Source: an uncultured Tenacibaculum sp. (GTDB lineage: Bacteria; Bacteroidota; Bacteroidia; Flavobacteriales; Flavobacteriaceae). From it: DNA of 64,000 nt. The position numbers were made by a program, and so were the translations under genes. Of this stretch, positions 1-8,820 are shown piece after piece. The first letter of the stretch is position 1, and every line of letters begins with the position of its first letter. Location: the NCBI GenBank assembly GCA_947497895.1, contig CANMIL010000007.1, positions 62,001 to 126,000 on the forward strand. Direction: 5' to 3'. The notes below the pieces were generated by a model, which worked only from the letters and a program-made list of their open reading frames with translations, was not told the DNA's origin and did no database searches.

Positions 1-66
1 TTTTTCACTAATAGAATGGTTTAATTGAATCCTAAAATTCTTTTATCAAGTAAAATGAAATTTTAG

Positions 67-936
67 CTAATTTTTTCCTTGCCTAAACAAGAAATCTTTT
101 TCCTCTTTTGAAAGTGTTTCATATCCTGATTTACTTATTTTATCAAGGATAGCATCAACTTCCTGTTGTGTAGCAGACTTTCCTGATTTTTTAGTGTAAG
201 AACTTTTCTTACCAGAGTTGTGCACCGTTTTTAAAGGTGCTTTTTTTTCTTTCTTTTTAAAGATTTCGGTTAAGGAATTAAAGATAGTAATTTCTTTATT
301 GCTAGCATAGCTCACATACATAAAACCGAAGAGAGCTCCACCAATATGAGCAAGTCTGCCTCCAGCGTTACTCACAGGTATTTGAATGATATCAATGGCG
401 ATCCAAATGGCAGCAAGTATCCATAGCTTTACAAAACCAATAAGTGGGAATTTAATTTCATAATTAGGCATGTAGGTGGCAATACCAATAAAAATAGATG
501 AAATACCAGCAGAGGCTCCTAATAAAATACTTCTGTCTGTATCACTTTGAAGTGCTGGAAAAAAATTGTAGCTAATCATAAAAATAATTCCTCCAAAGAT
601 GGTTCCATATAAATAAAAATCGAGCAATTGTTTCGAAGTGAAATATTGTTTAAATAAATTACCTATAAAGAACAAAGCAACAAGATTGAATAAAATATGC
701 AGAAAACCAGCATGTAAAAATCCATATGTAACTAGCGTCCAGGGCTTATATAGAAAGTCGTCGAAACTGGCGGGTAAGGAAAGCCAATTGATTAAAAAGT
801 TATTTTTTGTTTGCAATAAAAAGCCAAAAGTGTTTAAAATAAAAACCATTAAAAACACACCTAGGTTGATATAAATAAGCTTTTCAACTATACCTGCATA
901 CTTAAATCGATGTTTTATATTTTCAATAATATCCAT
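67..936 (-). CDS. Rhomboid family intramembrane serine protease
   Basis: This 289-residue polytopic membrane protein has the rhomboid fold. The catalytic serine is in GASAG (S142) and the catalytic histidine is in LAHIGGALFG (H197), the usual Ser-His dyad of rhomboids, which cleave transmembrane substrates within the bilayer. The N-terminal WTLVTYGFLHAGFLHILFN segment is the typical H/N-containing helix 2. The C-terminal 80 residues are a Lys-rich cytoplasmic tail. A second rhomboid gene ends 15 bp upstream on the same strand, so the two are probably cotranscribed with mutL. The substrate is unknown. Confidence 0.93.
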   Translation of the reverse strand: MDIIENIKHRFKYAGIVEKLIYINLGVFLMVFILNTFGFLLQTKNNFLINWLSLPASFDDFLYKPWTLVTYGFLHAGFLHILFNLVALFFIGNLFKQYFTSKQLLDFYLYGTIFGGIIFMISYNFFPALQSDTDRSILLGASAGISSIFIGIATYMPNYEIKFPLIGFVKLWILAAIWIAIDIIQIPVSNAGGRLAHIGGALFGFMYVSYASNKEITIFNSLTEIFKKKEKKAPLKTVHNSGKKSSYTKKSGKSATQQEVDAILDKISKSGYETLSKEEKDFLFRQGKN

Positions 937-951
937 TAGAAGGGGGTGGAT

Positions 952-1692
952 TTAGAATTTAAACTGATTTTTTTTCCAGTACCAAGCGATAATGGCCCCT
1001 ACTATGGCGCCACTGACATGGGCAAAATTATTAACATTAATTCCAAATATTGAAGGCCATTGAAATATTCCTGAAAGAGTTTCATAAAGTAGGAAAGCGG
1101 GAATAAAGTACTTGGCTGCAATTGGAATTGGTAAGAAAATTAGCGCCATCTTGGCATTGGGAAAATAAAGACCAAAGGCCGCGACTAATCCCATTATTGC
1201 TCCAGAGGCACCTACTCCAGCTGTGTTAAATACTCTGACTAAAGATAGAAACTTATCTTGAGGTAAATCTTTTTCCCAACCTATATTATATTTACCTTCA
1301 TTCAAAGTTTTCAATATTTGGTTTTTTTCATATCCTAATGAAACAAGTTGATCAACAATTGAATTAAATTCATAAAAATCCCATATCCATGGCAGAACTA
1401 CTGCTCCTATTCCAGCTGAAAAATAAAAAAACAAAAATTTGTTCCTTCCCCACATTTGTTCCAAAGGAGTTCCAAACATCCATAATCCAAGCATATTCAT
1501 TATAATATGTAGGTAAAACGTTTGATGATGCATGAAAATATGCGTAAAAACTTGCCAAACTTTGAAGTTGTCATTTAAAGGGAACCAGATAGCCAAATTA
1601 TTAAACAAATTATAACCAAAAGCTTTTACTGCTAGGAAAAAAAGAACGTTAATAATAATTAAATGTTTGATGGTATCTGTAAGTCTACCCAT
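952..1692 (-). CDS. Rhomboid family intramembrane serine protease
   Basis: This 246-residue multipass membrane protein is the second rhomboid of a tandem pair. The active-site serine is in GVGASGAIMG (S163) and the partner histidine is in NNFAHVSGAIVG (H225). The segment HIFMHHQTFYLHIIMNM is the helix 2 signature. It carries an insertion of about 45 residues between helices (roughly residues 107-150) that the neighbouring paralog lacks. It lies 69 bp after mutL and 15 bp before the other rhomboid. The pair is common in Flavobacteriia next to mutL, as I recall. Substrates are unknown. Confidence 0.93.
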   Translation of the reverse strand: MGRLTDTIKHLIIINVLFFLAVKAFGYNLFNNLAIWFPLNDNFKVWQVFTHIFMHHQTFYLHIIMNMLGLWMFGTPLEQMWGRNKFLFFYFSAGIGAVVLPWIWDFYEFNSIVDQLVSLGYEKNQILKTLNEGKYNIGWEKDLPQDKFLSLVRVFNTAGVGASGAIMGLVAAFGLYFPNAKMALIFLPIPIAAKYFIPAFLLYETLSGIFQWPSIFGINVNNFAHVSGAIVGAIIAWYWKKNQFKF

Positions 1693-1761
1693 TATTTATT
1701 TTTTTGAGTTGATCAAATGATTGAGTTAAAATTACTTAAACTTTTTGATCATTAAAATTAT

Positions 1762-3717
1762 TTATTTGTTAAAAATACTATCTATTTCTTGTAATGAAAG
1801 TGTTTTAAAAGTAGGCTTTCCAAAAGGAGAGGTTGAAGGCTCCTTACATGAAAAAAGGTTGTTCACCAAGTTTTCCTGTTCTTTTAATGATAAGATAGTT
1901 CCTGTTTTAATAGCTAGTGATTTCGCAAAAGATTTTGCCATCACATCAAAATGACTAAAACTAGCGTCAGGAACTTCTAATTTAATATCGTCTAACAGTT
2001 GCTCAAGTATTAAGGTAATCTGGCTTTCTGTGATAGAAGTTGGTATACCGCCTATAACAACACTTTCTTTTGTAAACTCATCAAACATGAAACCCGCACT
2101 TTCCAAGTCAGATTTAATGCTGTAAATCATTTCAATATCACTAGAAGAAAATGAAATCGTCACTGGAAATAAAAGTTGTTGACTACTTGCTTCTTTTACA
2201 GTGATGTTCTCTAAAAACTCTTCATATAAAACTCGTTGGTGGGCCAGAGATTGATGTATCAATACGACACCAGATTTGATAGAGCTTAGCAAATATTTCT
2301 TCTGGATTTGAAAGGTTTTTCCTGTCTCAGTTTCTTGAGAAGACTCAAATAATTGTTCTTGATGAGTAGATTCGAAAGAGGTGAAACTAGAAGTTGAAGA
2401 TACATCTGAATTCATATCCATCCCTGCATCATCATCAGTATCAGAATTTGAATCTAAATCGAAACTAGAGTTCGTATATAATGCTTCCCAGCTCCCTGCA
2501 TCTTTTTTATAATTAGCTTGGTAATTACTATTTGAAGAGTAACTGGAAGAGCTTGAACTATTAGAACTAGAACTTGTTTTTGGATCCGACTGAAAATTAC
2601 TTTCGGTCTTAAAAGGATTAAAATTAGGATCTACAGTAATTGGAGGCACCGATGGAGTGTCCTTTTTACTATAGTTATAAGGTGTGTCCAAATTGGCATC
2701 TCTTTCAAAATCCAAAACAGGAGCAACGTTATATTGTCCTAAACTATGTTTTACAGTAGCTCTTAAAATGGCATATAAAGCCTTTTCGTTATCGAATTTA
2801 ATTTCAGTTTTGGTAGGATGAATATTAATATCGATTGTATTTGGTGGTACTTCTAAATACAAGAAGTACGAAGGATGAGCTGAATGATCTAATAATCCTT
2901 CAAAAGCGTTAACTACAGCATGATTGAGATAAGAACTCTTGATAAAACGATTGTTTACAAAAAAGAATTGCTCACCTCGTTTTTTCTTAGCGAACTCAGG
3001 TTTAACAACAAAACCAGCAACTGTAATAATATCGGTTTGCTCATTTATAGGAACCAAACGCTCATTCATTTTACTTCCGAAAATAGACACAATACGCTGG
3101 CGCAAATTGCTTTTTCTTAAATTATATACTTCATTATTGTTATGATGTAATAAAAAAGAAATATCAGGATGTGTTAAGGCAACACGTTGAAATTCATCTA
3201 CAACATGTCTTGTTTCTATTGAATCAGATTTCAAGAAGTTTCTTCTCGCTGGAATATTAAAAAATAAATTTTTTACAGCGATACTACTCCCTTTCGAAGT
3301 GGAAACAACGTCTTGGGAAGTAACTTTGCTACCTTCAATTTTTATTTGTGTACCGAGCTCATCATCTTCTTGCTTAGTTTTTAATTCAACATGAGCAATC
3401 GCGGCAATTGAAGCTAAAGCTTCTCCGCGGAAACCTTTGGTATGAATATTAAATAAATCTTCTGCTTTTTTTATTTTCGACGTGGCATGACGTTCGAAAC
3501 AAAGACGAGCATCGGTAGTGCTCATTCCTTTTCCGTCATCAATTACCTGTATTAATGTTTTACCAGCATCTTTCAACAGTAATTTTATAGAGGTTGCTCC
3601 TGCATCAATTGCATTTTCAAGTAATTCTTTAACCACAGAGGCAGGACGCTGCACAACCTCTCCTGCGGCTATTTGATTGGCCACATGATCGGGTAATAAC
3701 TGTATTATATCAGACAT
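1762..3717 (-). CDS. mutL: DNA mismatch repair protein MutL
   Basis: This is the 651-residue mismatch-repair matchmaker that links MutS to strand removal. The N-terminal GHKL ATPase motifs are ELLENAIDAGA (31-41), DDGKGM (60-65) and TKGFRGEALAS (about 93-103), and an S5-like domain follows to about residue 330. A Ser/Asn/Asp-rich linker spans about 380-460, and the C-terminal dimerisation domain follows. The place where endonuclease-type MutL has DQHAxxExxxxE reads HQSLAHQRVLYE (about residue 485), so the acidic and His metal ligands are mostly missing. The C-terminal Cys motif is also changed (CKEPSTSPFGKPTF). The gene starts 3 bp after the upstream small gene, which implies translational coupling. 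Confidence 0.97.
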   Translation of the reverse strand: MSDIIQLLPDHVANQIAAGEVVQRPASVVKELLENAIDAGATSIKLLLKDAGKTLIQVIDDGKGMSTTDARLCFERHATSKIKKAEDLFNIHTKGFRGEALASIAAIAHVELKTKQEDDELGTQIKIEGSKVTSQDVVSTSKGSSIAVKNLFFNIPARRNFLKSDSIETRHVVDEFQRVALTHPDISFLLHHNNNEVYNLRKSNLRQRIVSIFGSKMNERLVPINEQTDIITVAGFVVKPEFAKKKRGEQFFFVNNRFIKSSYLNHAVVNAFEGLLDHSAHPSYFLYLEVPPNTIDINIHPTKTEIKFDNEKALYAILRATVKHSLGQYNVAPVLDFERDANLDTPYNYSKKDTPSVPPITVDPNFNPFKTESNFQSDPKTSSSSNSSSSSSYSSNSNYQANYKKDAGSWEALYTNSSFDLDSNSDTDDDAGMDMNSDVSSTSSFTSFESTHQEQLFESSQETETGKTFQIQKKYLLSSIKSGVVLIHQSLAHQRVLYEEFLENITVKEASSQQLLFPVTISFSSSDIEMIYSIKSDLESAGFMFDEFTKESVVIGGIPTSITESQITLILEQLLDDIKLEVPDASFSHFDVMAKSFAKSLAIKTGTILSLKEQENLVNNLFSCKEPSTSPFGKPTFKTLSLQEIDSIFNK

Positions 3718-3720
3718 TAA

Positions 3721-4005
3721 TTAATTATTCTTGGGTATAAAAATAGAAAGATCGAAATCTATAATGTATAGGAAAATGAGTACTAAAACGGCTATGGTAA
3801 TGACAATAGTTTTATTAAATCCTCCATACTCTGAAGATTTAAACTCGTCAATAGCAGAATTAAATTTTCCTTTTATACTTTTTCGTTTTCCAACAGTAGT
3901 TCTGTATTCATCAAACTTATGTTTAAACTCATAAGGGTTGCCTTCTCCTTTATAATAGCGAGGTTGATAATCAAACTTCTTATTTTCTCTTTTAATAAAT
4001 CCCAT
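3721..4005 (-). CDS. Small membrane protein conserved upstream of mutL
   Basis: This 94-residue protein starts at the ATG encoding MGFIKRENKKFDYQPRYY. An upstream in-frame ATG at 4065 would add an unlikely 20-residue extension. The N-terminal 65 residues are charged and Tyr/Lys-rich. One C-terminal membrane helix (IVITIAVLVLIFLYIIDF) is followed by a short tail, so the bulk probably lies in the cytoplasm. Relatives in Flavobacteriia are sometimes labelled 'riboflavin synthase subunit beta', which looks like a mis-transfer from the adjacent ribH. It shows no lumazine synthase features. It is probably the first gene of the mutL-rhomboid operon. Function unknown. Confidence 0.8.
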   Translation of the reverse strand: MGFIKRENKKFDYQPRYYKGEGNPYEFKHKFDEYRTTVGKRKSIKGKFNSAIDEFKSSEYGGFNKTIVITIAVLVLIFLYIIDFDLSIFIPKNN

Positions 4006-4297
4006 AAAATTGTTGTTTTTTAGGTCAATTACAACAAAAATTGCACCATAATGAGTAAAAATCAAAGTTACAGAAATAAAAATAGGTCGTCAAATATTAT
4101 TGAAAAATTATACTATTTAGCGATGAAAGTTACGTGTAAATCAATTGAATTATTTTAACAGTATTCAAGGAAAAAAATATAACATAGCCGAGCTACGTTT
4201 TCTTTTTTTAACAACGAAGAGTGTAAAAAGAAACTATTTATGTGCGCAACTTTTATTCCTAAATGGTATTTGTTATATGAAAATGAAAGACCTACAT

Positions 4298-4329
4298 AAA
4301 AAAGAGCCTACAGAAAGTTCTATAGGCTC
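4298..4329 (-). terminator. Rho-independent terminator of the ribH unit
   Basis: Read on the minus strand, GAGCCTATAGA and its partner TAGGCTC form a stem followed directly by a T run (TTTTTT). It lies 24 bp beyond the ribH stop. It separates the TPR-ribH unit from the mutL unit. The remaining DNA up to 4005 holds no recognisable gene and should contain the mutL-operon promoter. Confidence 0.8.
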
Positions 4330-4352
4330 CATTACATTCTATACGAGAGATT

Positions 4353-4859
4353 TTAAAATCCTAAACTATTTGATTTAACCTCTTTATTTTTTAGTGCTGC
4401 CATTTTAATAGCTGCTACAGCACATTCAATTCCTTTGTTTCCTAATTTCCCTCCAGATCTATCAATAGATTGTTGTTTTGTATTATCTGTTAATACACAG
4501 AAAATAACAGGAACGTCATATTTTATGTTCAAATCTACAATTCCTTGAGTAACACCATCACAAACAAAATCGAAATGTTTAGTTTCACCTTGAATAACAT
4601 TTCCGATAGCAATGATTGCATCTACTTTTTGTGTTTGAATCATTTTTTTACATCCATATACTAATTCAAAGCTACCAGGAACGTCCCATGATAAGATGTT
4701 GTCGTTTGTAACTCCACAATCTAGTAAAGTATCAATTGCACCTTGCTGTAGATTTTTAGTAATTTCAGGATTCCATTCTGAAACAACAATCCCAAATCGA
4801 AAAGGTTTCGCATTTGGGATTGTTGCTTTATCGTAATATGATAAATTTGTTGTTGCCAT
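4353..4859 (-). CDS. ribH: 6,7-dimethyl-8-ribityllumazine synthase
   Basis: This 168-residue enzyme makes the penultimate intermediate of riboflavin synthesis from 5-amino-6-ribitylaminouracil and 3,4-dihydroxy-2-butanone 4-phosphate. Family motifs are visible: the substrate-binding VVSEWNPEIT near the N terminus, VPGSFEL in the middle, AIGNVIQGETKHFDFVCDGV with the conserved GETxHF, and PVIFCVLTDNTKQQSIDRSGGKLGNKG near the end. The length is typical for a lumazine synthase subunit. It follows the TPR gene by 25 bp and is closed by a strong terminator. Confidence 0.97.
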   Translation of the reverse strand: MATTNLSYYDKATIPNAKPFRFGIVVSEWNPEITKNLQQGAIDTLLDCGVTNDNILSWDVPGSFELVYGCKKMIQTQKVDAIIAIGNVIQGETKHFDFVCDGVTQGIVDLNIKYDVPVIFCVLTDNTKQQSIDRSGGKLGNKGIECAVAAIKMAALKNKEVKSNSLGF

Positions 4860-4884
4860 GTTTATATTGTAATCAAATCATAGA

Positions 4885-5667
4885 TTATTGTGCATACTTT
4901 GCACCATTGATATATTTTTCAATATCTCTTCCTTGATCAGTTTTAGAGTAGTTGTCTTTAATTTTAGTAAAGAAACTTTCTGCTTTACTGTATTCTTTTA
5001 ACTCCATAGCTACTTGACCAGCTTTAAATAAAAATAAAGGAGTTGTAAATTCATTATTTTTCTTGTTGGCAGCTTTTTCGTAGAACTCTAAAGCTTCTTT
5101 TGGCTGATTGATATCAGCGAAAGCATCACCAATTGCACCAAGAGCAGTTGGGCCTAAAATTTCATCGTCAGACTCAAAGTTACTTAAGTACTCGATAGCT
5201 TCAGAATACTTTTTCATTTTTAAGTAAGAAATACCAGCATAATAATTTGCTAAGTTTCCAGCTTTAGTTCCACTGAATGATGCTGCAATATCAACAAAAC
5301 CATACTTTCCATCACCACCTTCAAGTCCTAAATTGTATAGCGAATCAGCAGCTACTCCAGCAGAGGTACCTGCTTGATCGAAAAAGCTTCTAGGATAAGC
5401 TAATTCATTTGATGCTTGTCTTTCAGTAGGTTCTGCTACATATTTCGTGTAAGCAAGGTATCCAAGAATAACAACAGCGATAGCAACTAAACCGTAGAAT
5501 AATGGTTTGTTGTTTTTCTCAATCCATTCTTCAGATTTGTTAGCAGCTTCGTCCAAATTATTAAACACTTCAGCTGTTGTACTTTGTGTCTCATCAAATG
5601 TTTCTTCAACTTCCTTAACAACCTTTTCTTTCTTCGGTTTATACCCTCTTTTCTTATATGTAGCCAT
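4885..5667 (-). CDS. TPR-repeat inner-membrane protein (YfgM-like)
   Basis: This 260-residue protein has a charged cytoplasmic N terminus (Lys-rich residues 1-20, acidic 20-55), one membrane helix at about 56-76 (PLFYGLVAIAVVILGYLAYT), and an extracytoplasmic C-terminal part made of TPR-like helical pairs (for example YYAGISYLKMKKYSEAIEYL and ALEFYEKAANKKNNEF). The layout matches YfgM/tetratricopeptide proteins that assist periplasmic folding, but that role is inferred from topology only. It is divergent from recF and shares a 112-bp intergenic region with it. Confidence 0.8.
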   Translation of the reverse strand: MATYKKRGYKPKKEKVVKEVEETFDETQSTTAEVFNNLDEAANKSEEWIEKNNKPLFYGLVAIAVVILGYLAYTKYVAEPTERQASNELAYPRSFFDQAGTSAGVAADSLYNLGLEGGDGKYGFVDIAASFSGTKAGNLANYYAGISYLKMKKYSEAIEYLSNFESDDEILGPTALGAIGDAFADINQPKEALEFYEKAANKKNNEFTTPLFLFKAGQVAMELKEYSKAESFFTKIKDNYSKTDQGRDIEKYINGAKYAQ

Positions 5668-5779
5668 ATTGCTTTAAAATTAGTGCCGACAAAAATAGTT
5701 TTTTTAATTGGATTTTAAAAACTGATTTTCCGTAAATTTTCAATATTTTGCGCTACCTTAAAAGAAACCCATTTTTTAC

Positions 5780-6859
5780 ATGTACTTGCAAAAGATTTCA
5801 TTGGTAAATTATAAAAATATTACTTCGCAAACTTTCGACTTTCAGAAGAAAATTAATTGTTTTGTGGGCAATAATGGAGTGGGGAAAACCAACGTACTTG
5901 ATGCTATTTATTATTTGTCATTTGCAAAGAGTTATTTTAATTCAGTGGCCGTTCAGAATATAAAGCATGGTGAAGATTTTTTTATGATTGAAGGGAACTA
6001 TCTTCTAAATGATAGAAATGAGAAAATTGTTTGTTCTTTAAAAAAAGGTCAGAAAAAAGTTTTAAAGCGTAATGATAAAACCTATGATAAATTTTCTGAC
6101 CATATAGGGCAGTTACCTCTGGTTATTATTTCACCAGCTGATAGGGATTTAATTGTTGAAGGAAGTGATACTAGAAGAAAATTTATTGATGGGGTAATTT
6201 CGCAACAAGACAAGAAGTATCTTCAGAGCTTATTGGCTTATGGAAAAGTAGTTCAGCAAAGGAATGCATTGCTAAAGTTTTTTGCGGCGAATAGAACTTT
6301 CGATGCTTTAAATTTAAAAGTATATGATGAGCAATTGATTCAATATGGAACTGTAATTCATGAGAAGAGAAAGGCGTTTTTAGAGCAATTCGTACCGATT
6401 TTTAATGAGAAGCACGAGGTGATTTCTGGAAATGAAGAAATTGTTAATCTAAAATATAAAAGCCAACTCTTTGAAAATGATTTTGAAAGTTTATTAGCTA
6501 AAAGTCTTGATAAAGATAAAATATTACAGTATACTACGGTTGGGATTCATAAAGATGACTTGAGTTTTGAAATTGGGGAATATCCTATCAAGAAATTTGG
6601 GTCGCAGGGACAACAGAAGTCTTTTTTGATTGCTTTAAAGTTAGCTCAGTTTGAATTTATTAAACAACAAGTAAATATTACGCCCATTTTATTATTGGAT
6701 GATATTTTTGATAAATTGGATGAAAATAGAGTAGCTCAAATCATTGATTTGGTGAATCAAGAAGAGTTTGGACAAATATTTATAACAGATACACACGCCG
6801 ATAGAACAAAAATGGTGATAGAAAAGAGTCATCAAGAGTATCAAATTTTTACACTATAA
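5780..6859 (+). CDS. recF: DNA replication and repair protein RecF
   Basis: This 359-residue SMC-like ATPase helps load RecA at gaps in the RecFOR pathway. Walker A is GNNGVGKTN (about residues 30-38), the signature stretch is [20 protein letters not shown], and Walker B is [16 protein letters not shown], followed by the D-loop. The N terminus [12 protein letters not shown] is typical. Length matches the family. A DUF721 gene follows after 8 bp, a pairing common in many bacteria. Confidence 0.97.
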   Translation: MYLQKISLVNYKNITSQTFDFQKKINCFVGNNGVGKTNVLDAIYYLSFAKSYFNSVAVQNIKHGEDFFMIEGNYLLNDRNEKIVCSLKKGQKKVLKRNDKTYDKFSDHIGQLPLVIISPADRDLIVEGSDTRRKFIDGVISQQDKKYLQSLLAYGKVVQQRNALLKFFAANRTFDALNLKVYDEQLIQYGTVIHEKRKAFLEQFVPIFNEKHEVISGNEEIVNLKYKSQLFENDFESLLAKSLDKDKILQYTTVGIHKDDLSFEIGEYPIKKFGSQGQQKSFLIALKLAQFEFIKQQVNITPILLLDDIFDKLDENRVAQIIDLVNQEEFGQIFITDTHADRTKMVIEKSHQEYQIFTL

Positions 6860-6867
6860 AAAGAGGG

Positions 6868-7164
6868 ATGTCGAAAAGAGAGAATGATAGTTTTTCTATG
6901 AAGGAACTAATGAATTTATTCATAGAAAAAAGTAATTTAAAAAAAGGGTTTCAGAAAATTCATATTGAAGAAGCATGGAACAAATTGATGGGAGCAGGTG
7001 TTGCCTCCTACACGGATGAAGTAAAGCTTCAAAATGGAACTTTATTCGTGAGGTTAAAATCTTCAGTTTTGAGAGAAGAACTTAACTATGGAAAAGATAA
7101 AATAGTAAGAATGCTCAATGAAGAAATGGGCGAAGAAATTGTCAAAAGGTTAATGTTAGTATAA
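6868..7164 (+). CDS. DUF721 (DciA-like) family protein
   Basis: This 98-residue protein belongs to the DUF721 family. The visible family pattern is the central EEAWNKLMGAGVASYTDEVK and the strand-forming LFVRLKSSVLREELNYGKDK, ending in a helix. DUF721 includes DciA, which loads the replicative helicase DnaB in many bacteria. Whether this short form does so is inference. It is cotranscribed with recF (8-bp gap) and followed by a terminator. Confidence 0.88.
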   Translation: MSKRENDSFSMKELMNLFIEKSNLKKGFQKIHIEEAWNKLMGAGVASYTDEVKLQNGTLFVRLKSSVLREELNYGKDKIVRMLNEEMGEEIVKRLMLV

Positions 7165-7167
7165 ACA

Positions 7168-7203
7168 CAAAAAACTCGTTATGAAAATAACGAGTTTTTT
7201 TAT
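7168..7203 (+). terminator. Rho-independent terminator after recF-DUF721
   Basis: AAAACTCGTTAT and ATAACGAGTTTT form a near-perfect stem around GAAA, with A and T runs on the two sides. It can therefore stop transcription in both directions and also serves the convergent ndk side. Confidence 0.9.
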
Positions 7204-7245
7204 GTATTCAGTGAATGTTTTAATTTAAGGCTTATTGCCTAGTAA

Positions 7246-7665
7246 TTAAAACATCTCTCTTCCTGCAAAATGGAAAGCTCCTTCGATAGCAGCATTTTCA
7301 TCAGAATCAGATCCGTGAACAGCGTTTTCACCTATTGAAGTAGCATATAGCTTACGGATAGTTCCTTCAGCAGCTTCAGCTGGGTTAGTAGCACCAATTA
7401 AAGTTCTGAAATCCTCAACAGCGTTATCTTTTTCTAAAATCGCAGCGATAATTGGTCCACGAGTCATGAACTCAACTAATTCACCAAAAAATGGACGCTC
7501 ACTATGAATAGCGTAAAAAGTCTCAGCATCACGCTTAGTCATTTGAGTTTTCTTCATTGCTACAATTCTAAAACCTGCAGCGTTAATTTTTTCTAAAATA
7601 GCACCAGTATGTCCGTTTTCAACTGCATCTGGTTTAATCATTGTAAATGTTCTATTTGTTGCCAT
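7246..7665 (-). CDS. ndk: Nucleoside diphosphate kinase
   Basis: This 139-residue enzyme transfers the gamma phosphate of ATP to nucleoside diphosphates through a phosphohistidine. The catalytic histidine lies in [12 protein letters not shown], the family signature. The N terminus [15 protein letters not shown] and the segment [22 protein letters not shown] are typical. Full length for a bacterial Ndk. It stands alone between the recF terminator and the PhoD-like gene. Confidence 0.98.
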   Translation of the reverse strand: MATNRTFTMIKPDAVENGHTGAILEKINAAGFRIVAMKKTQMTKRDAETFYAIHSERPFFGELVEFMTRGPIIAAILEKDNAVEDFRTLIGATNPAEAAEGTIRKLYATSIGENAVHGSDSDENAAIEGAFHFAGREMF

Positions 7666-7730
7666 CTTTAAAATGTCTTCTAAAATTTTTTAGTCGCGGC
7701 AAAAATACGTTTTTTAATGTTATTTACAAG

Positions 7731-8741
7731 TTAAGGATAGAATTGTGTAAACTCTTGTAGAATAGCTTTGTCTTTCCCCATCATTTTAAATGTCACTTTA
7801 TGCTTTTTTAAGTCGAATTCAATCAAGCTATAACTCAATGAACTCACAACCTTACCTTTTCTATTAGAGTTAGGCTCGTGAGTGTATGCATCGTAAGAAT
7901 GTGTCAATCCACTAGAAGTAAAATCAATTAAAGGATATTGTAAGCCGTCCAGTTGTAAAGTGGAAAATTCTGAAATATGACGATCTCCAGAAAAAAGAAT
8001 CACATTTTTACTCGATGATTTTTCAATAAGAGTGAATAGCTTTTTCGTTTCATTGGGAAAGTTAGCCCACTTTTCAAATCCATGTTCCGAAGAAAGGATT
8101 TGAATACTGCTGACAATTACCGTAAAATCGGCGTTATTGTTATTCAGTTCTTCGGTTAACCATTTCCATTGTTTTTCTCCTAGAATACTTCCTTCGTTTT
8201 TATTTGGTTGATAGCGTTTATTCTTTTCCGTAGCTTTGGTTAATTCCGTTCTGAAGTATCTCGTATCCAGAATAATTACTTTGATATTTCCTCCACCAGT
8301 TTTAAAAACCTCAGAATGGTATATTCCTTCGCGTTCTCTTCGTGGAGAGTCTTTTGGAATACCCAAGAAATCAAGAAAAAGTTGTTGACTTTCTCGTTTT
8401 TTAGCAAATTCTTTTCCTCCATCGTTAAGTCCATAATCATGATCATCCCATGTCCCTAAAACAGGAATCTTTTCGATAAGTTTAGAGTATTGCGAATGAG
8501 ATTTTTGTTGTTGGTACATCTTACTCATTTTTTCCATGTCGTAAGTGTCGGCATAAATATTATCTCCTCCCCAAATCCATAAATTGGGTGATTGTTCCAT
8601 AATATCTTTCCAAAAAGGATTGACTCGCTCTTGATGATTACAAGAACCAAAAGCAATTGTAAATGTGTTGTTTTGCGAGAAAGAAAATTGACTAAATAAA
8701 AGGCAAATTATAAAGGATTTAAAGAAATGAAAATTGTTCAT
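7731..8741 (-). CDS. Secreted PhoD-like alkaline phosphatase / metallophosphoesterase
   Basis: The start is placed at the ATG giving MNNFHFFKSFIICLLFSQFS, a signal peptide. An upstream ATG at 8780 would add 13 hydrophobic residues. The mature 320-residue enzyme shows PhoD-type metal-binding motifs: GSCNHQERVNPFW, WGGDNIYADTYDM, GTWDDHDYGLNDGG, and FSGDRHISEF. These ligate the Fe/Ca or binuclear centre in PhoD-type phosphodiesterases. It is probably periplasmic. The substrate is unknown; relatives release phosphate from phosphodiesters. Confidence 0.9.
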   Translation of the reverse strand: MNNFHFFKSFIICLLFSQFSFSQNNTFTIAFGSCNHQERVNPFWKDIMEQSPNLWIWGGDNIYADTYDMEKMSKMYQQQKSHSQYSKLIEKIPVLGTWDDHDYGLNDGGKEFAKKRESQQLFLDFLGIPKDSPRREREGIYHSEVFKTGGGNIKVIILDTRYFRTELTKATEKNKRYQPNKNEGSILGEKQWKWLTEELNNNNADFTVIVSSIQILSSEHGFEKWANFPNETKKLFTLIEKSSSKNVILFSGDRHISEFSTLQLDGLQYPLIDFTSSGLTHSYDAYTHEPNSNRKGKVVSSLSYSLIEFDLKKHKVTFKMMGKDKAILQEFTQFYP

Positions 8742-8820
8742 AATAGTAAGTTTGTGGCTAAATAACAAAAACAAAATCATACAAAGATTAATAGAAGTAT
8801 AATTTGTATCTTCGCCACTT

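Noticed and set aside
3721..4005. Second riboflavin synthesis enzyme next to ribH
   Set aside because: The protein is a charged domain with one C-terminal membrane helix and has no riboflavin or lumazine synthase motifs; a terminator also separates it from ribH.
4145..4378. 77-codon plus-strand ORF between ribH and the mutL unit
   Set aside because: It runs antisense through the ribH terminator and end of ribH, and shows no family pattern or start context.
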